Of a stretch of 7,722 bases of DNA, positions 1-6,264 are shown piece after piece. The notes under the pieces are model-generated. The model saw only the letters and a program-made list of their open reading frames with translations. It was not told where the DNA came from and ran no database searches. Positions within the stretch are counted from its first letter, which is position 1; each line of letters opens with the position of its first letter. The DNA is from Robiginitomaculum sp. (GTDB taxonomy: Bacteria > Pseudomonadota > Alphaproteobacteria > Caulobacterales > Maricaulaceae): contig JALWUB010000122.1 in the NCBI GenBank assembly GCA_026993275.1, forward strand, positions 1 through 7,722, written 5' to 3'. Position numbers and translations under genes: made by a program.

Positions 1-621
1 CAACTTGCCCTGACGCCGCTTGGGGGCGCCGCGGGTGCGCGACACCGGCTTTTGCTCGGCACGCTTTTTCTTGATCCGGCCGCCAAACTTTTCCGCCTCG
101 GCCTTCTTGACGGGGATTTCGGGCGCCGGCGCACGCTCGCCGCGCGCCTGCGCTGCAGCGGCCTGCGCCGCGGCCTCGGCCGCGGTGCGCTCGGCAGCCT
201 CGCGGGCAAGGCGGGCCTCTTCCTCGCGCCGCGCCTTTTCGGCCTCCAGCCTTTGTTTTTCTTCCTGCTCGCGCCGGGCCCGCTCCTCGGCCTCTATCCG
301 GGCGCGCTCCTCACGGCTGGCGGCTTCGGCCTTGGCCTTTTCCACCGCTGCCTGACGCGCCAGATATTCCGCTTCGGACAGGCCCAGCGCCCGCGCCCGG
401 GCCGCGATGTCGGACTTGACCTCCTGCGCCGGGGCTTCCGGTGCCTGCTCCTGCGTTTCAGGCGCAGCCTTGCCGATCACGCGCTTGCGCTTTTTTTCAA
501 CGACCACAAACTTCGAGCGCCCGCGCGAGAAGCTCTGCTTGACGGTCCCTGCCGCCACATTGCGCTTCAGCGTCAGCGGTTTGCGCCCGCCGGCCTTGTC
601 GTTATCGTTCGCGTCACTCAT
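1..621 (-). CDS. infB: Translation initiation factor IF-2, N-terminal part (3' end outside window)
   Basis: IF2 is the GTPase that places initiator fMet-tRNA on the 30S subunit and promotes 50S joining. Only the first 207 codons are visible; the frame is open to the left edge, so the G domain and C-terminal domains lie outside. The start ATG is at 621-619, with a modest GGGAAA element 8 nt upstream of it. Residues about 13-48 (RKPLTLKR, then [13 protein letters not shown], then [10 protein letters not shown]) match the conserved alphaproteobacterial IF2 N-terminus. Residues about 71-95 ([16 protein letters not shown]) resemble the IF2-associated segment. Residues about 95-160 are an Ala/Glu/Arg/Lys-rich stretch, probably a long charged helix or linker, and a basic patch (GGRIKKKR) follows near 180. 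The gene is last of the visible rimP-nusA-ylxR-infB cluster, 137 nt after ylxR, as in many bacteria. The identification is secure; the rest of the gene cannot be judged. Confidence 0.95.
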   Translation of the reverse strand, partial: MSDANDNDKAGGRKPLTLKRNVAAGTVKQSFSRGRSKFVVVEKKRKRVIGKAAPETQEQAPEAPAQEVKSDIAARARALGLSEAEYLARQAAVEKAKAEAASREERARIEAEERARREQEEKQRLEAEKARREEEARLAREAAERTAAEAAAQAAAAQARGERAPAPEIPVKKAEAEKFGGRIKKKRAEQKPVSRTRGAPKRRQGKL

Positions 622-635
622 ACGTATTTCCCAAT

Positions 636-663
636 AGCCTGATTATTGCACGGCAAACAGGCT
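636..663 (-). promoter_or_regulatory. Two-part stem-loop in the infB leader
   Basis: Read on the minus strand, AGCCTG (663-658) pairs perfectly with CAGGCT (641-636). Inside the loop TTGC (656-653) pairs with GCAA (649-646) around a CGT triloop, with U/UAAU bulges between the two helices. The structure ends 14 nt before the infB ATG, just outside the GGGAAA ribosome-binding stretch. It has no T-tract, so it is not an intrinsic terminator. A role in translation control, RNA processing or stability is inference only. Confidence 0.35.
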
Positions 664-758
664 GTATAAAGCGGACTTGAGGACGGGCATTTCCCATCCT
701 TGGCCCATGCGCCGCTAACCTAACGGTCCTGATGGGCGTTTCAACTCCTCATATCGCC

Positions 759-1343
759 TCAATGCTCATGAAAAAGCAGGCGTATGGCGCAGAGCCTCTG
801 CGCATGAAAACAAAACTTCCTGGCCAGACCGCCGTCCAGCAAGGCCATGTGGGTGCTGGCCGCCCGGCCCACGGGCGGCCCCAATTGCGCTCTGGTGAAA
901 CAGTCGATGAGAACCACATCGCCCCATTTGCCCCGCGCCAGGGCCAGCAATTTGCCGCGGCCGTCCGGCGCGCCATCGGCGGCTTCCACCAGACAGGCCG
1001 GCCGGGTCTTGCCCAGCAGGCTTCTGACCTTCTCAAAGCCGCACACCAGTTCCCCGGCCCGGCGCGCCAGCCCCAGCAGGTCCAGTGCCGCGCGCTCCAG
1101 TGCCGCTTCGGTGCGCGCCTGCAGATCCGGCGGCACCCGCACCTTGGCTTTCGCAGCGCGGGCAAAGCTGTTTTTCCTGACCGCCAGCTCCAGCGCCTGG
1201 GCATCGGCGCGCACCCACAGGCCGCGCCCCGGCGCCTGGGCGCGCACATCCGGCATCACCTCGCCATCTGGCGAAACGACAAAACGCAGCAAGGCGCTTT
1301 CAGGCAAAAGCTCGCCGCTTGAAATGCATTTGCGGGTGCGCAT
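759..1343 (-). CDS. YlxR-family (DUF448) RNA-binding protein with L7Ae-like C-terminal domain
   Basis: A 194-residue protein with two parts. Residues about 1-70 are a YlxR/DUF448 domain: the RKCISSGE element, FVVSPDGEVMPD and the family signature PGRGLWV (38-44). Residues about 84-185 look like an L7Ae/L30e-type RNA-binding fold: LDLLGLARRAGELVCGFEKV, a VVLIDCFTRAQLG segment, and THMALLDGGLARKF. This fusion is common in Alphaproteobacteria between nusA and infB. YlxR proteins are nucleic-acid-binding; links to transcription regulation and to RNase P have been reported for Gram-positive members, but I cannot transfer a precise role here. The ATG at 1343 is the only reasonable start: an in-frame TGA lies a few codons upstream. 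It begins 29 nt after the nusA stop, with AAGGA about 12 nt upstream, which suggests co-transcription with nusA. Its N-terminus is short, with only four residues before the conserved Cys. Confidence 0.9.
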   Translation of the reverse strand: MRTRKCISSGELLPESALLRFVVSPDGEVMPDVRAQAPGRGLWVRADAQALELAVRKNSFARAAKAKVRVPPDLQARTEAALERAALDLLGLARRAGELVCGFEKVRSLLGKTRPACLVEAADGAPDGRGKLLALARGKWGDVVLIDCFTRAQLGPPVGRAASTHMALLDGGLARKFCFHAQRLCAIRLLFHEH

Positions 1344-1372
1344 GAACCGGCTCTTTCCTTGTCAGACCGCAC

Positions 1373-3031
1373 TCAGGCCTTGGCTTCCACACTGGGATTG
1401 CCCTCAGCGCCAGCCTCTGTTTCCGCTGCCGCTTCGGCCTCTGCTTCTCTTGCACGCTCGGCCTCGTCCAGTTCTTCCTGAGTCACCCAGCCAACAGCGA
1501 TCCGGGCCTTCATGATCAGGGCATTGGCGTCTTCGGCGCTGAGTTTTTCGTCCTCGAGAATGCCGTCCTGATGGACGCGCTCGCCATCCCTGGTTTCAAA
1601 CCAGCCGCGCAGATCATCGGGCACCAGACCGGCAAAGTCCTCCGCCGACTTGATCCCGGCCTCGCCGAGCTTGACCGCCATGGCCAGCGTCACGCCGTCC
1701 AGCGCCACCAGATCATCGGCAACGCCCAGCGCCTTGCGCCGGGCATCCAGTTCGGCGGCCTCGCGCTCCAGATGCTCGCGGGCGCGGGCCTGCAACTCTG
1801 CCGCCGTGTCTTCATCAAAGCCTTCAATGGCGGCCACTTCCTCCATCTCGACAAAGGCCACCTCCTCGATCGTCTCAAAGCCTTCGGTGGCCAGCAATTG
1901 CGCAATCACCTCGTCCACATCCAGCGCCTTCATGAACATTTCGGTGCGCTTGGCAAACTCTTTCTGACGGCGCTCGGATTCCTCTTCCTCGGTGAGGATG
2001 TCGATGGTCCAGCCGGTCAGCTGCGAGGCCAGGCGGACATTTTGCCCGCGCCGGCCAATGGCCAGGGACAATTGCTCTTCGGGCACCACCACTTCGACGC
2101 GTCCGGCCTCTTCATCCATGATCACCTTGGACACCTCGGCCGGCGCCAGGGCGTTGACGAGAAAGGTTGCCGGGTCCGGCGACCACTGGATGATGTCGAT
2201 CTTTTCGCCCTGCAATTCGCCGACCACCGCCTGCACGCGGCTGCCGCGCATGCCGACGCAGGCGCCGACCGGGTCGATGGCGCTGTCATTGGACAGCACG
2301 GCGATCTTGGCGCGGCTGCCCGGGTCGCGGGCCACCGCCTTGATCTGCACCACGCCCTCATAGACTTCCGGCACCTCCTGGGCGAACAGCGCCGCCATGA
2401 ACTGGGGATGGGCGCGGGAGAGAAAGATCTGCGGGCCGCGGGCTTCCTCGCGCACATCATAGATATAGGCGCGGGTGCGGTCATTCTGTTGCAGATTTTC
2501 GCGCGGAATGCCGTCATTGCGGCGGATGATGCCCTCGGCGCGGCCCAGATCGACAATCACATTGCCGTATTCGACCCGCTTGACGATGCCGTTGACAACC
2601 TCGCCGACCCGGTCCTTGAATTCTTCATACTGGCGCGCGCGCTCGGCCTCGCGCACCTTCTGGGTAATCACCTGCTTGGCCGCCTGGCTGGCAACCCGGC
2701 CAAACTCCAGCGGCGGCAATTCTTCGGCAAAGACATAACCGATTTCGGCTTCGGGGTCGATTGTGCGCGCCTCTTCCAGGCTCATCTGGGTGGAATCGTT
2801 TTCCACCTCCTCGACAACGCTGACACAGCGCTGCAGCGTCATCTCGCCGGTGACCGGGTCGATATGGGCGCGAATGTCCAGATCGCTGCCATAGCGCGAC
2901 CGGGCGGCGCGCTGAATGGCCTCTTCAATGGCTTCCAGAACAATGGATTCCTCGATCGACTTTTCCGCTGCCACCGCCTTGGCGATCTGCAGCAGCTCCA
3001 GCCGGTTGGCGCTCACGCCGCTCATACTCAT
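1373..3031 (-). CDS. nusA: Transcription termination/antitermination protein NusA
   Basis: NusA binds RNA polymerase and nascent RNA; it modulates pausing, intrinsic and Rho-dependent termination, and takes part in rRNA antitermination. The 552-residue protein shows the full alphaproteobacterial layout: an RNAP-binding N-terminal domain (about 1-130), an S1 domain (about 140-205, with [16 protein letters not shown]), KH1 (about 232-290, with [15 protein letters not shown] at 256-270), KH2 (about 300-370, with the IGRRGQN loop at 325-331), and two helix-hairpin-helix type acidic repeats (about 375-425 and 440-515). It ends in an Ala/Glu-rich acidic tail (about 517-552). The length is normal for a NusA with C-terminal repeats. 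The first ATG (3031) is preferred over the ATG two codons later because AAGGAG at 3045-3040 lies 8 nt upstream. That Shine-Dalgarno sequence overlaps the rimP stop codon, and the gap is 13 nt, so translation is probably coupled. No key residue appears missing. Confidence 0.98.
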   Translation of the reverse strand: MSMSGVSANRLELLQIAKAVAAEKSIEESIVLEAIEEAIQRAARSRYGSDLDIRAHIDPVTGEMTLQRCVSVVEEVENDSTQMSLEEARTIDPEAEIGYVFAEELPPLEFGRVASQAAKQVITQKVREAERARQYEEFKDRVGEVVNGIVKRVEYGNVIVDLGRAEGIIRRNDGIPRENLQQNDRTRAYIYDVREEARGPQIFLSRAHPQFMAALFAQEVPEVYEGVVQIKAVARDPGSRAKIAVLSNDSAIDPVGACVGMRGSRVQAVVGELQGEKIDIIQWSPDPATFLVNALAPAEVSKVIMDEEAGRVEVVVPEEQLSLAIGRRGQNVRLASQLTGWTIDILTEEEESERRQKEFAKRTEMFMKALDVDEVIAQLLATEGFETIEEVAFVEMEEVAAIEGFDEDTAAELQARAREHLEREAAELDARRKALGVADDLVALDGVTLAMAVKLGEAGIKSAEDFAGLVPDDLRGWFETRDGERVHQDGILEDEKLSAEDANALIMKARIAVGWVTQEELDEAERAREAEAEAAAETEAGAEGNPSVEAKA

Positions 3032-3039
3032 GGCCTTCT

Positions 3040-3045
3040 CTCCTT
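3040..3045 (-). promoter_or_regulatory. nusA ribosome-binding site overlapping the rimP stop
   Basis: AAGGAG on the minus strand lies 8 nt before the nusA ATG at 3031. Its first base is also the last base of the rimP TGA stop (3047-3045). This favours the first of two nearby ATGs as the nusA start and suggests that ribosomes finishing rimP help initiate nusA. Confidence 0.7.
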
Positions 3046-3557
3046 CAAGGCTTTGCGGCCGGGGCCGCTTGTGGTTTCATCAGGGCATCGCTCATCACCA
3101 GACGGGCGTCGCCTATCCAGGCATAGGGGATGAGCGCCGTTTCGCCCTCCCCCTCAAGATCAATCGCAACATTGCCGTCCTCGACCCCGGCCAGCACGCC
3201 CCTGAAGCGGCGGCGGCCCTCGACCAGGCGGTCAAGCTCCAGCCGGGCCTCATGGCCGGCCCAGTGCGCGAAGTCCTCAAGCCGCGTCAACGGCCGCTCA
3301 ATGCCGGGCGAGGACACTTCCAGATCATAGGCGCCGCCCACCGGGTCCTGCACATCAATGATGGCGGAGATGGCGCGGCTGAGGGCGGCGCAATCCTCCA
3401 CCGTCATGGTGTGGTCGGCGCGCTCGGCCATGATCTGCAGCACCTTGCGCCTTTGCCGGCCAAACAGGCGCACCCGCACAATCTCCAGGCCCAGCGCCTG
3501 TGCCACAGGCGCTATGGCGGCCAGAATATCCTGTTCCGTTACCGTTTTGGCGCGCAA
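3045..3557 (-). CDS. rimP: Ribosome maturation factor RimP
   Basis: RimP assists late assembly of the 30S subunit. The 170-residue product has the family N-terminal alpha/beta domain (about 1-93), with LGLEIVRVRL at 22-31 and the signature YDLEVSSPGIERPL at 77-90. An SH3-like C-terminal domain follows (about 94-160, RFRGVLAGVEDGNVAIDLEG and IPYAWIGDARLV). The start is TTG at 3557-3555: no in-frame ATG, GTG or TTG lies between it and the terminator hairpin upstream, and the next internal Met would delete the conserved N-terminus. AGGA lies about 9 nt upstream. An ATT directly before the TTG is a much less likely start. The gene opens the rimP-nusA-ylxR-infB block, a very widely conserved order, and sits 45 nt downstream of an intrinsic terminator. 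The weak start codon together with that terminator suggests low or controlled expression, which is inference. Confidence 0.95.
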   Translation of the reverse strand: MRAKTVTEQDILAAIAPVAQALGLEIVRVRLFGRQRRKVLQIMAERADHTMTVEDCAALSRAISAIIDVQDPVGGAYDLEVSSPGIERPLTRLEDFAHWAGHEARLELDRLVEGRRRFRGVLAGVEDGNVAIDLEGEGETALIPYAWIGDARLVMSDALMKPQAAPAAKP

Positions 3558-3602
3558 AATGAACCGTCCTGTCTGTTCGCCACTGCCTGGGGCCTGGCCA
3601 TG

Positions 3603-3632
3603 AAAAAAGCGGCCTCCCGGGGGAGCCCGCTT
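3603..3632 (-). terminator. Rho-independent terminator between trmB and rimP
   Basis: On the minus strand AAGCGG (3632-3627) pairs perfectly with CCGCTT (3612-3607). Above a single G-G mismatch a further 4-bp GC-rich stem (CTCC/GGAG) closes a small loop. The 3' arm runs into six T residues (3608-3603). No T-tract follows on the plus strand, so the terminator is directional. It can end metK-trmB transcripts, and it also lies within the leader that any promoter-like sequence seen upstream of rimP would produce. Confidence 0.85.
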
Positions 3633-3670
3633 GAAACGCCGTCCAGCGCATCAGCGATGTTGTTGGCCTC

Positions 3671-3699
3671 TATATAGGCGTTTGCGCGCCCAGACGCAA
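3671..3699 (-). promoter_or_regulatory. Candidate sigma-70-type promoter for rimP-nusA
   Basis: On the minus strand TTGCGT (3699-3694) and TATATA (3676-3671) are separated by exactly 17 nt. Transcription would start near 3664, between the trmB stop and the terminator, giving a rimP leader of about 107 nt. The -10 matches four of six consensus positions and the -35 only three, so this is a candidate, not a proven promoter. I see no better -10/-35 pair between the terminator and rimP. Confidence 0.45.
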
Positions 3700-3708
3700 T
3701 CGCCTTGC

Positions 3709-4386
3709 TCAGTGGGCGCGCACAAAGTCAAGCCAGGCGCAGGCGCGGCCTGCCTTGCGGGCCTTTTGCTCATAGCGGGTGGTGAAGTGGTCCGAAGGCG
3801 GCATGCGCCAGTCATCGGCGCGCTCCGCTGTCCATTCGAAACGGCTATCGTCCAGAATGTGCTGCAGCGCCCAGGCCTGGTAATGGGCAATGTCTGAGGC
3901 AAACCGCAGGCGCCCGCCCGGTTTCAGAACCCGGGCCAGATCAGCAACAAAATCACGCTGGATAATGCGGCGCTTCCAGTGGCGCTTTTTCGGCCAGGGG
4001 TCGGGGTGCAGGATGAACACCCGGTCCAGGGAGGCATCCGGCAGCCGGGCAACGAGTTCGCGGGCATCGCCGCGCACAATCCTGATGGTGTCCAGCTTTT
4101 GCGCATCAATGCCGGAAAGCGCCTTGGCGACACCGTTCAGATAGGGCTCGACGCCAATCAGGCGCACGCCGGGATTGGCCTTCGCCTGCTGCAGCAAATG
4201 TTCGGCAGCGCCAAAGCCGATCTCCAGCCAGAGCGGCACGCCTTCTGGCGCCAGATCAGAACGCGCGGAAATCTTTTCCGGCAGGCCAAGCCGGGGCAGC
4301 AGCTCTGCCACCAGGCGCGCCTGGCGGGCACTCAGGGCATGGCCGCTGGAACGCCCGTAAAGCCGGGGGCCGTGTTTATCCGGCAA
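3709..4386 (-). CDS. trmB: tRNA (guanine(46)-N7)-methyltransferase TrmB
   Basis: TrmB uses SAM to form m7G46 in the variable loop of tRNAs. From the chosen start the protein is 225 residues, normal for the family. Visible motifs in order are the N-terminal [15 protein letters not shown] (8-22), SAM motif [12 protein letters not shown] (54-64), [14 protein letters not shown] (77-90), [11 protein letters not shown] (106-116), the family hallmark [14 protein letters not shown] (127-140), [16 protein letters not shown] (154-169) and a C-terminal [11 protein letters not shown] (203-213). I choose TTG at 4386: it gives the usual short N-terminus before the LYGR element and overlaps the metK end by 11 nt. 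Upstream in-frame starts (TTG 4407, ATGs 4437, 4443 and 4485) would overlap metK by 32 to 110 nt. No clear Shine-Dalgarno precedes the TTG at 4386, so coupling to metK translation is likely. The third glycine of motif I is Ala here. An intrinsic terminator follows the gene. Confidence 0.93.
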   Translation of the reverse strand: MPDKHGPRLYGRSSGHALSARQARLVAELLPRLGLPEKISARSDLAPEGVPLWLEIGFGAAEHLLQQAKANPGVRLIGVEPYLNGVAKALSGIDAQKLDTIRIVRGDARELVARLPDASLDRVFILHPDPWPKKRHWKRRIIQRDFVADLARVLKPGGRLRFASDIAHYQAWALQHILDDSRFEWTAERADDWRMPPSDHFTTRYEQKARKAGRACAWLDFVRAH

Positions 4387-5545
4387 GAGACTTGAGTTCG
4401 TCTGCAAGGTCGGTGCGCTCCCAGCTGAAACCGCCATCGGCATCCGGCGTGCGGCCAAAATGGCCGTAAGCGGCGGTGCGGGCATAAATCGGCCGGTTCA
4501 GGCCAAGGCGCTCGCGAATGCCGCGCGGGCTCAGGTCCACCGCCTCGCCAAGCACCTTTTCCAGCCGCGCCTCGTCGCAGCGCCCGGTGCCATGAGTGTC
4601 CACATAAATGCTCAACGGCTTGGCCACGCCAATGGCATAGGAGAGCTGAATCGTGCACCGGTCGGCAAGGTCCGCGGCGACCACATTTTTGGCCAGATAG
4701 CGGGCGATATAGGCAGCGGAACGGTCCACCTTGGTCGGGTCCTTGCCAGAAAAGGCGCCGCCGCCATGGGGTGCCGCGCCGCCATAGGTGTCGACGATGA
4801 TCTTGCGCCCGGTCAGGCCGCAATCCCCGTCCGGACCGCCAATGACGAAATTGCCGGTCGGATTGACATAAAACTCTTCCTCCGGGCACATCCAGCCTGC
4901 GGGCAGCACGGCCTCCACAAAGGGGCGGACAATCTCGCGCACATCCGCTGGCGTCAGGCCTTCGCGGTGCTGAGTGGACACCACCACGGATGTGGCGCGC
5001 ACCGGTTTGCCGTTTTCATAAGCCAGAGTGACCTGGCTTTTGGCATCCGGCTCCAGGCCCAGCGACGTGTCAGCCTTTCGCGCCTTGGCCATATCGCGCA
5101 AAATCCGGTGCGCATACTGCAATGGCGCCGGCATCAGTTCCGGCGTCTCCCGGGTGGCATAGCCAAACATGATGCCCTGGTCGCCTGCGCCCTCATCCTT
5201 GTTGCCCGCGGCATCAACCCCCATGGCAATATCGGTGGATTGTTCATGCAGGTAATTCTCCAGCGCCGCGTGTTTCCAGTGAAACCCCTCCTGCTCATAG
5301 CCAATATCGTGCACAGCCTCGCGGGCCGCCTGTTCGATCTCGTCATTGTCAATGGGGCAGCTGCACCGCACTTCGCCGGCCAGCACAATCCTGTTGGTGG
5401 TGCACAGGGTTTCACACGCGACCCGCGCCTCGGCATCGCGCGCCAGATACAGATCCACAATGGTGTCGGAAATGCGGTCACAGACCTTGTCGGGATGGCC
5501 TTCGGAGACACTTTCCGAGGTGAAAATATAGGATTGGCGGCTCAC
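4376..5545 (-). CDS. metK: S-adenosylmethionine synthetase (methionine adenosyltransferase)
   Basis: MetK makes SAM from methionine and ATP, releasing phosphate and pyrophosphate; it is cytosolic and essential for most methylation. From the chosen GTG at 5545 the protein is 389 residues, close to the 384 of E. coli. Landmarks are SEGHPDK (14-20, ATP-binding His/Asp/Lys), [14 protein letters not shown] (117-130), the phosphate-loop-like [19 protein letters not shown] (261-279), and the C-terminal [15 protein letters not shown] (351-365). All expected catalytic segments are present. A longer reading from GTG 5560 adds five residues, but GAGGAG at 5558-5553 lies 7 nt before the GTG at 5545 and sits inside the longer version, so the shorter start is favoured. 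The gene is followed with an 11-nt overlap by the SAM-dependent trmB. A perfect inverted repeat upstream points to repressor control. Confidence 0.98.
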   Translation of the reverse strand: MSRQSYIFTSESVSEGHPDKVCDRISDTIVDLYLARDAEARVACETLCTTNRIVLAGEVRCSCPIDNDEIEQAAREAVHDIGYEQEGFHWKHAALENYLHEQSTDIAMGVDAAGNKDEGAGDQGIMFGYATRETPELMPAPLQYAHRILRDMAKARKADTSLGLEPDAKSQVTLAYENGKPVRATSVVVSTQHREGLTPADVREIVRPFVEAVLPAGWMCPEEEFYVNPTGNFVIGGPDGDCGLTGRKIIVDTYGGAAPHGGGAFSGKDPTKVDRSAAYIARYLAKNVVAADLADRCTIQLSYAIGVAKPLSIYVDTHGTGRCDEARLEKVLGEAVDLSPRGIRERLGLNRPIYARTAAYGHFGRTPDADGGFSWERTDLADELKSLAG

Positions 5546-5552
5546 GGTTTCG

Positions 5553-5558
5553 CTCCTC
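5553..5558 (-). promoter_or_regulatory. metK ribosome-binding site that decides the start
   Basis: GAGGAG on the minus strand lies 7 nt before GTG 5545. The alternative in-frame GTG at 5560 would place this sequence inside the coding region and has no comparable site of its own. Confidence 0.75.
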
Positions 5559-5565
5559 ACATGAT

Positions 5566-5587
5566 CATATAAAGATGTCTTTATATG
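5566..5587 (-). promoter_or_regulatory. Perfect inverted repeat: candidate metK operator over the -10 element
   Basis: Two perfect 10-bp arms, CATATAAAGA and TCTTTATATG, are separated by 2 bp. The element is very AT-rich in GC-rich surroundings and ends 20 nt before the metK GTG at 5545. The first arm contains TATAAA (5585-5580), a good -10 hexamer, while the matching -35 position (CGGCTT) is poor. A dimeric repressor bound here would cover the -10 region and transcription start. A methionine-cycle regulator such as an ArsR-family SahR-type protein is a plausible binder. That is inference from the target gene; no such regulator gene lies in this window. Confidence 0.65.
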
Positions 5588-5684
5588 TTATGAAGCGCAC
5601 CAAAGCCGATTGCGCGCAAAAAGGCAATGGGGATGTGACAGGCGGGCGCAGGTTATCCCACGCTGACGCACTGCGCCGCGCCGG

Positions 5685-5716
5685 GCCGGGCCTTGTGCCA
5701 TGCCCGGTCTTGTGCC
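5685..5716. repeat. Imperfect tandem 15-mer (17-nt period) after the XRE gene
   Basis: Plus-strand copies at 5685-5699 and 5702-5716 match at 13 of 15 positions, sharing CTTGTGCC. They also allow a hairpin, with CCGGGC (5686-5691) pairing with GCCCGG (5702-5707) around a 10-nt loop, 14 nt beyond the XRE stop codon. No T-tract follows in either direction, so I do not call an intrinsic terminator. The rest of 5588-5729 shows nothing further that I can name. Confidence 0.45.
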
Positions 5717-5729
5717 TGAAAGAACAGGA

Positions 5730-6146
5730 CTATTTGTCTTCGGTCTTGTCGCTTTCTTCGCTCAGGGCGCGGACAAGCTGAAGCACCTGGCGGCGCACCT
5801 TCTGATCAGTAATGCGCGAAAACGCTGCCGCGAGCTGAACCCCGTCCGGCGAATTGATGAAATCATACACCATGGGCGTCTGGTCATTGTCCGAAAAGCC
5901 GTTGGCAAAGGCCTTTTCATCGAGCCCCTCGAAGAAATACTGCACCGGCACATCGAGCACCGCCGCCATCCCCCACAGGCGGCTGGCGCTGACCCGGTTG
6001 GCGCCGCGTTCGTATTTCTGGATTTGCTGAAAGGTGACGCCAAGGCGTTCGCCCAGCTTGTCCTGGCTCATGCGCAGCATGAGTCGGCGCAGGCGCACCC
6101 GCGCGCCGACATGAACATCCACCGGATTGGCTGACCGTTCTGACAT
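5730..6146 (-). CDS. XRE-family transcriptional regulator (PhrR/PraR-like)
   Basis: A 138-residue DNA-binding protein. Residues about 11-72 form a Cro/C1-type helix-turn-helix: VGARVRLRRLMLRMSQDKLGERLGVTF and then QQIQKYERGANRVSASRL, with the recognition helix around 38-50, followed by LDVPVQYFFEG. The C-terminal 65 residues are a helical, charged extension, probably for oligomerisation. This matches from memory the conserved alphaproteobacterial family that includes PhrR of Sinorhizobium and PraR of Azorhizobium/Rhizobium, regulators linked to acid stress, attachment and symbiosis; members sit beside lnt and metK in several genomes. The target genes here are unknown. Of two close ATGs (6152 and 6146) I prefer 6146, because GGGGA lies 6 nt before it but directly abuts the first. 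A palindrome and a direct repeat upstream suggest autoregulation, which is inference. Confidence 0.93.
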   Translation of the reverse strand: MSERSANPVDVHVGARVRLRRLMLRMSQDKLGERLGVTFQQIQKYERGANRVSASRLWGMAAVLDVPVQYFFEGLDEKAFANGFSDNDQTPMVYDFINSPDGVQLAAAFSRITDQKVRRQVLQLVRALSEESDKTEDK

Positions 6147-6153
6147 TTTCATT

Positions 6154-6184
6154 CCCCGTTTTTGTCTGACCCCCGTAGTTGTCT
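6154..6184. repeat. Tandem 14-mer direct repeat before the XRE gene
   Basis: On the plus strand CCCCGTTTTTGTCT (6154-6167) and CCCCGTAGTTGTCT (6171-6184) match at 12 of 14 positions with a 17-nt period. The copy nearer the gene contributes the GGGG of the ribosome-binding region, and the other overlaps the first two bases of the neighbouring palindrome. It may be part of a regulator binding site. Confidence 0.5.
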
Positions 6185-6196
6185 AAACATGTTTAG
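6183..6196. promoter_or_regulatory. Perfect 14-bp palindrome, candidate operator of the XRE gene
   Basis: CTAAACATGTTTAG is identical on both strands. It lies 36 nt upstream of the preferred XRE start, in the only spacer between lnt and this gene. Small XRE regulators commonly bind such symmetric sites near their own promoters. A weak -35/-10 pair (TCGACC at 6219-6214, TAAACA at 6196-6191 on the minus strand by my count, 17 nt apart) would place the palindrome over the -10, but the match is poor. Confidence 0.5.
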
Positions 6197-6264
6197 CAAA
6201 TCCTGACGTGCCGGTCGATTCCTAATTTCATGTTATTGCAAAAGCCGCTGCCGGGCGCCCGCGT

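Noticed and set aside
1571..3133. Long plus-strand open frame (520 codons) opposite nusA
   Set aside because: It is antisense to the secure nusA gene and to the end of rimP, shows no recognisable domain, and long antisense frames are expected in GC-rich coding DNA.
3539..3601. Twenty-codon minus-strand frame starting just after the terminator T-tract and overlapping the rimP start
   Set aside because: Its only Shine-Dalgarno-like sequence is inside the terminator stem, 13 nt or more away, and the peptide is not recognisable. It is kept only as a possible leader frame.
3558..3708. Initiator tRNA gene before rimP, as in the E. coli metY-rimP-nusA operon
   Set aside because: No cloverleaf, no TTC-type T-loop and no CAT anticodon stem could be found; the region fits a promoter plus terminator leader.
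4460..5572. Plus-strand open frame (370 codons) opposite metK
   Set aside because: Shadow of metK with no domain features; the metK frame has all family motifs.
5571..5582. MetJ-type met box (AGACATCT, one base off AGACGTCT) at the centre of the metK palindrome
   Set aside because: Only one 8-mer is present instead of tandem boxes, and MetJ is restricted to gammaproteobacteria as far as I know. The match follows from the symmetry of the larger repeat.
5546..5729. SAM riboswitch upstream of metK
   Set aside because: I see no aptamer-like conserved core, and the -10 inside the palindrome would leave a leader of only about 30 nt.
6228..6264. Intrinsic terminator after lnt (GC-rich GGGCGCCC region followed by TTTT)
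   Set aside because: The symmetric GC block cannot form a hairpin with a workable loop next to the short T run.
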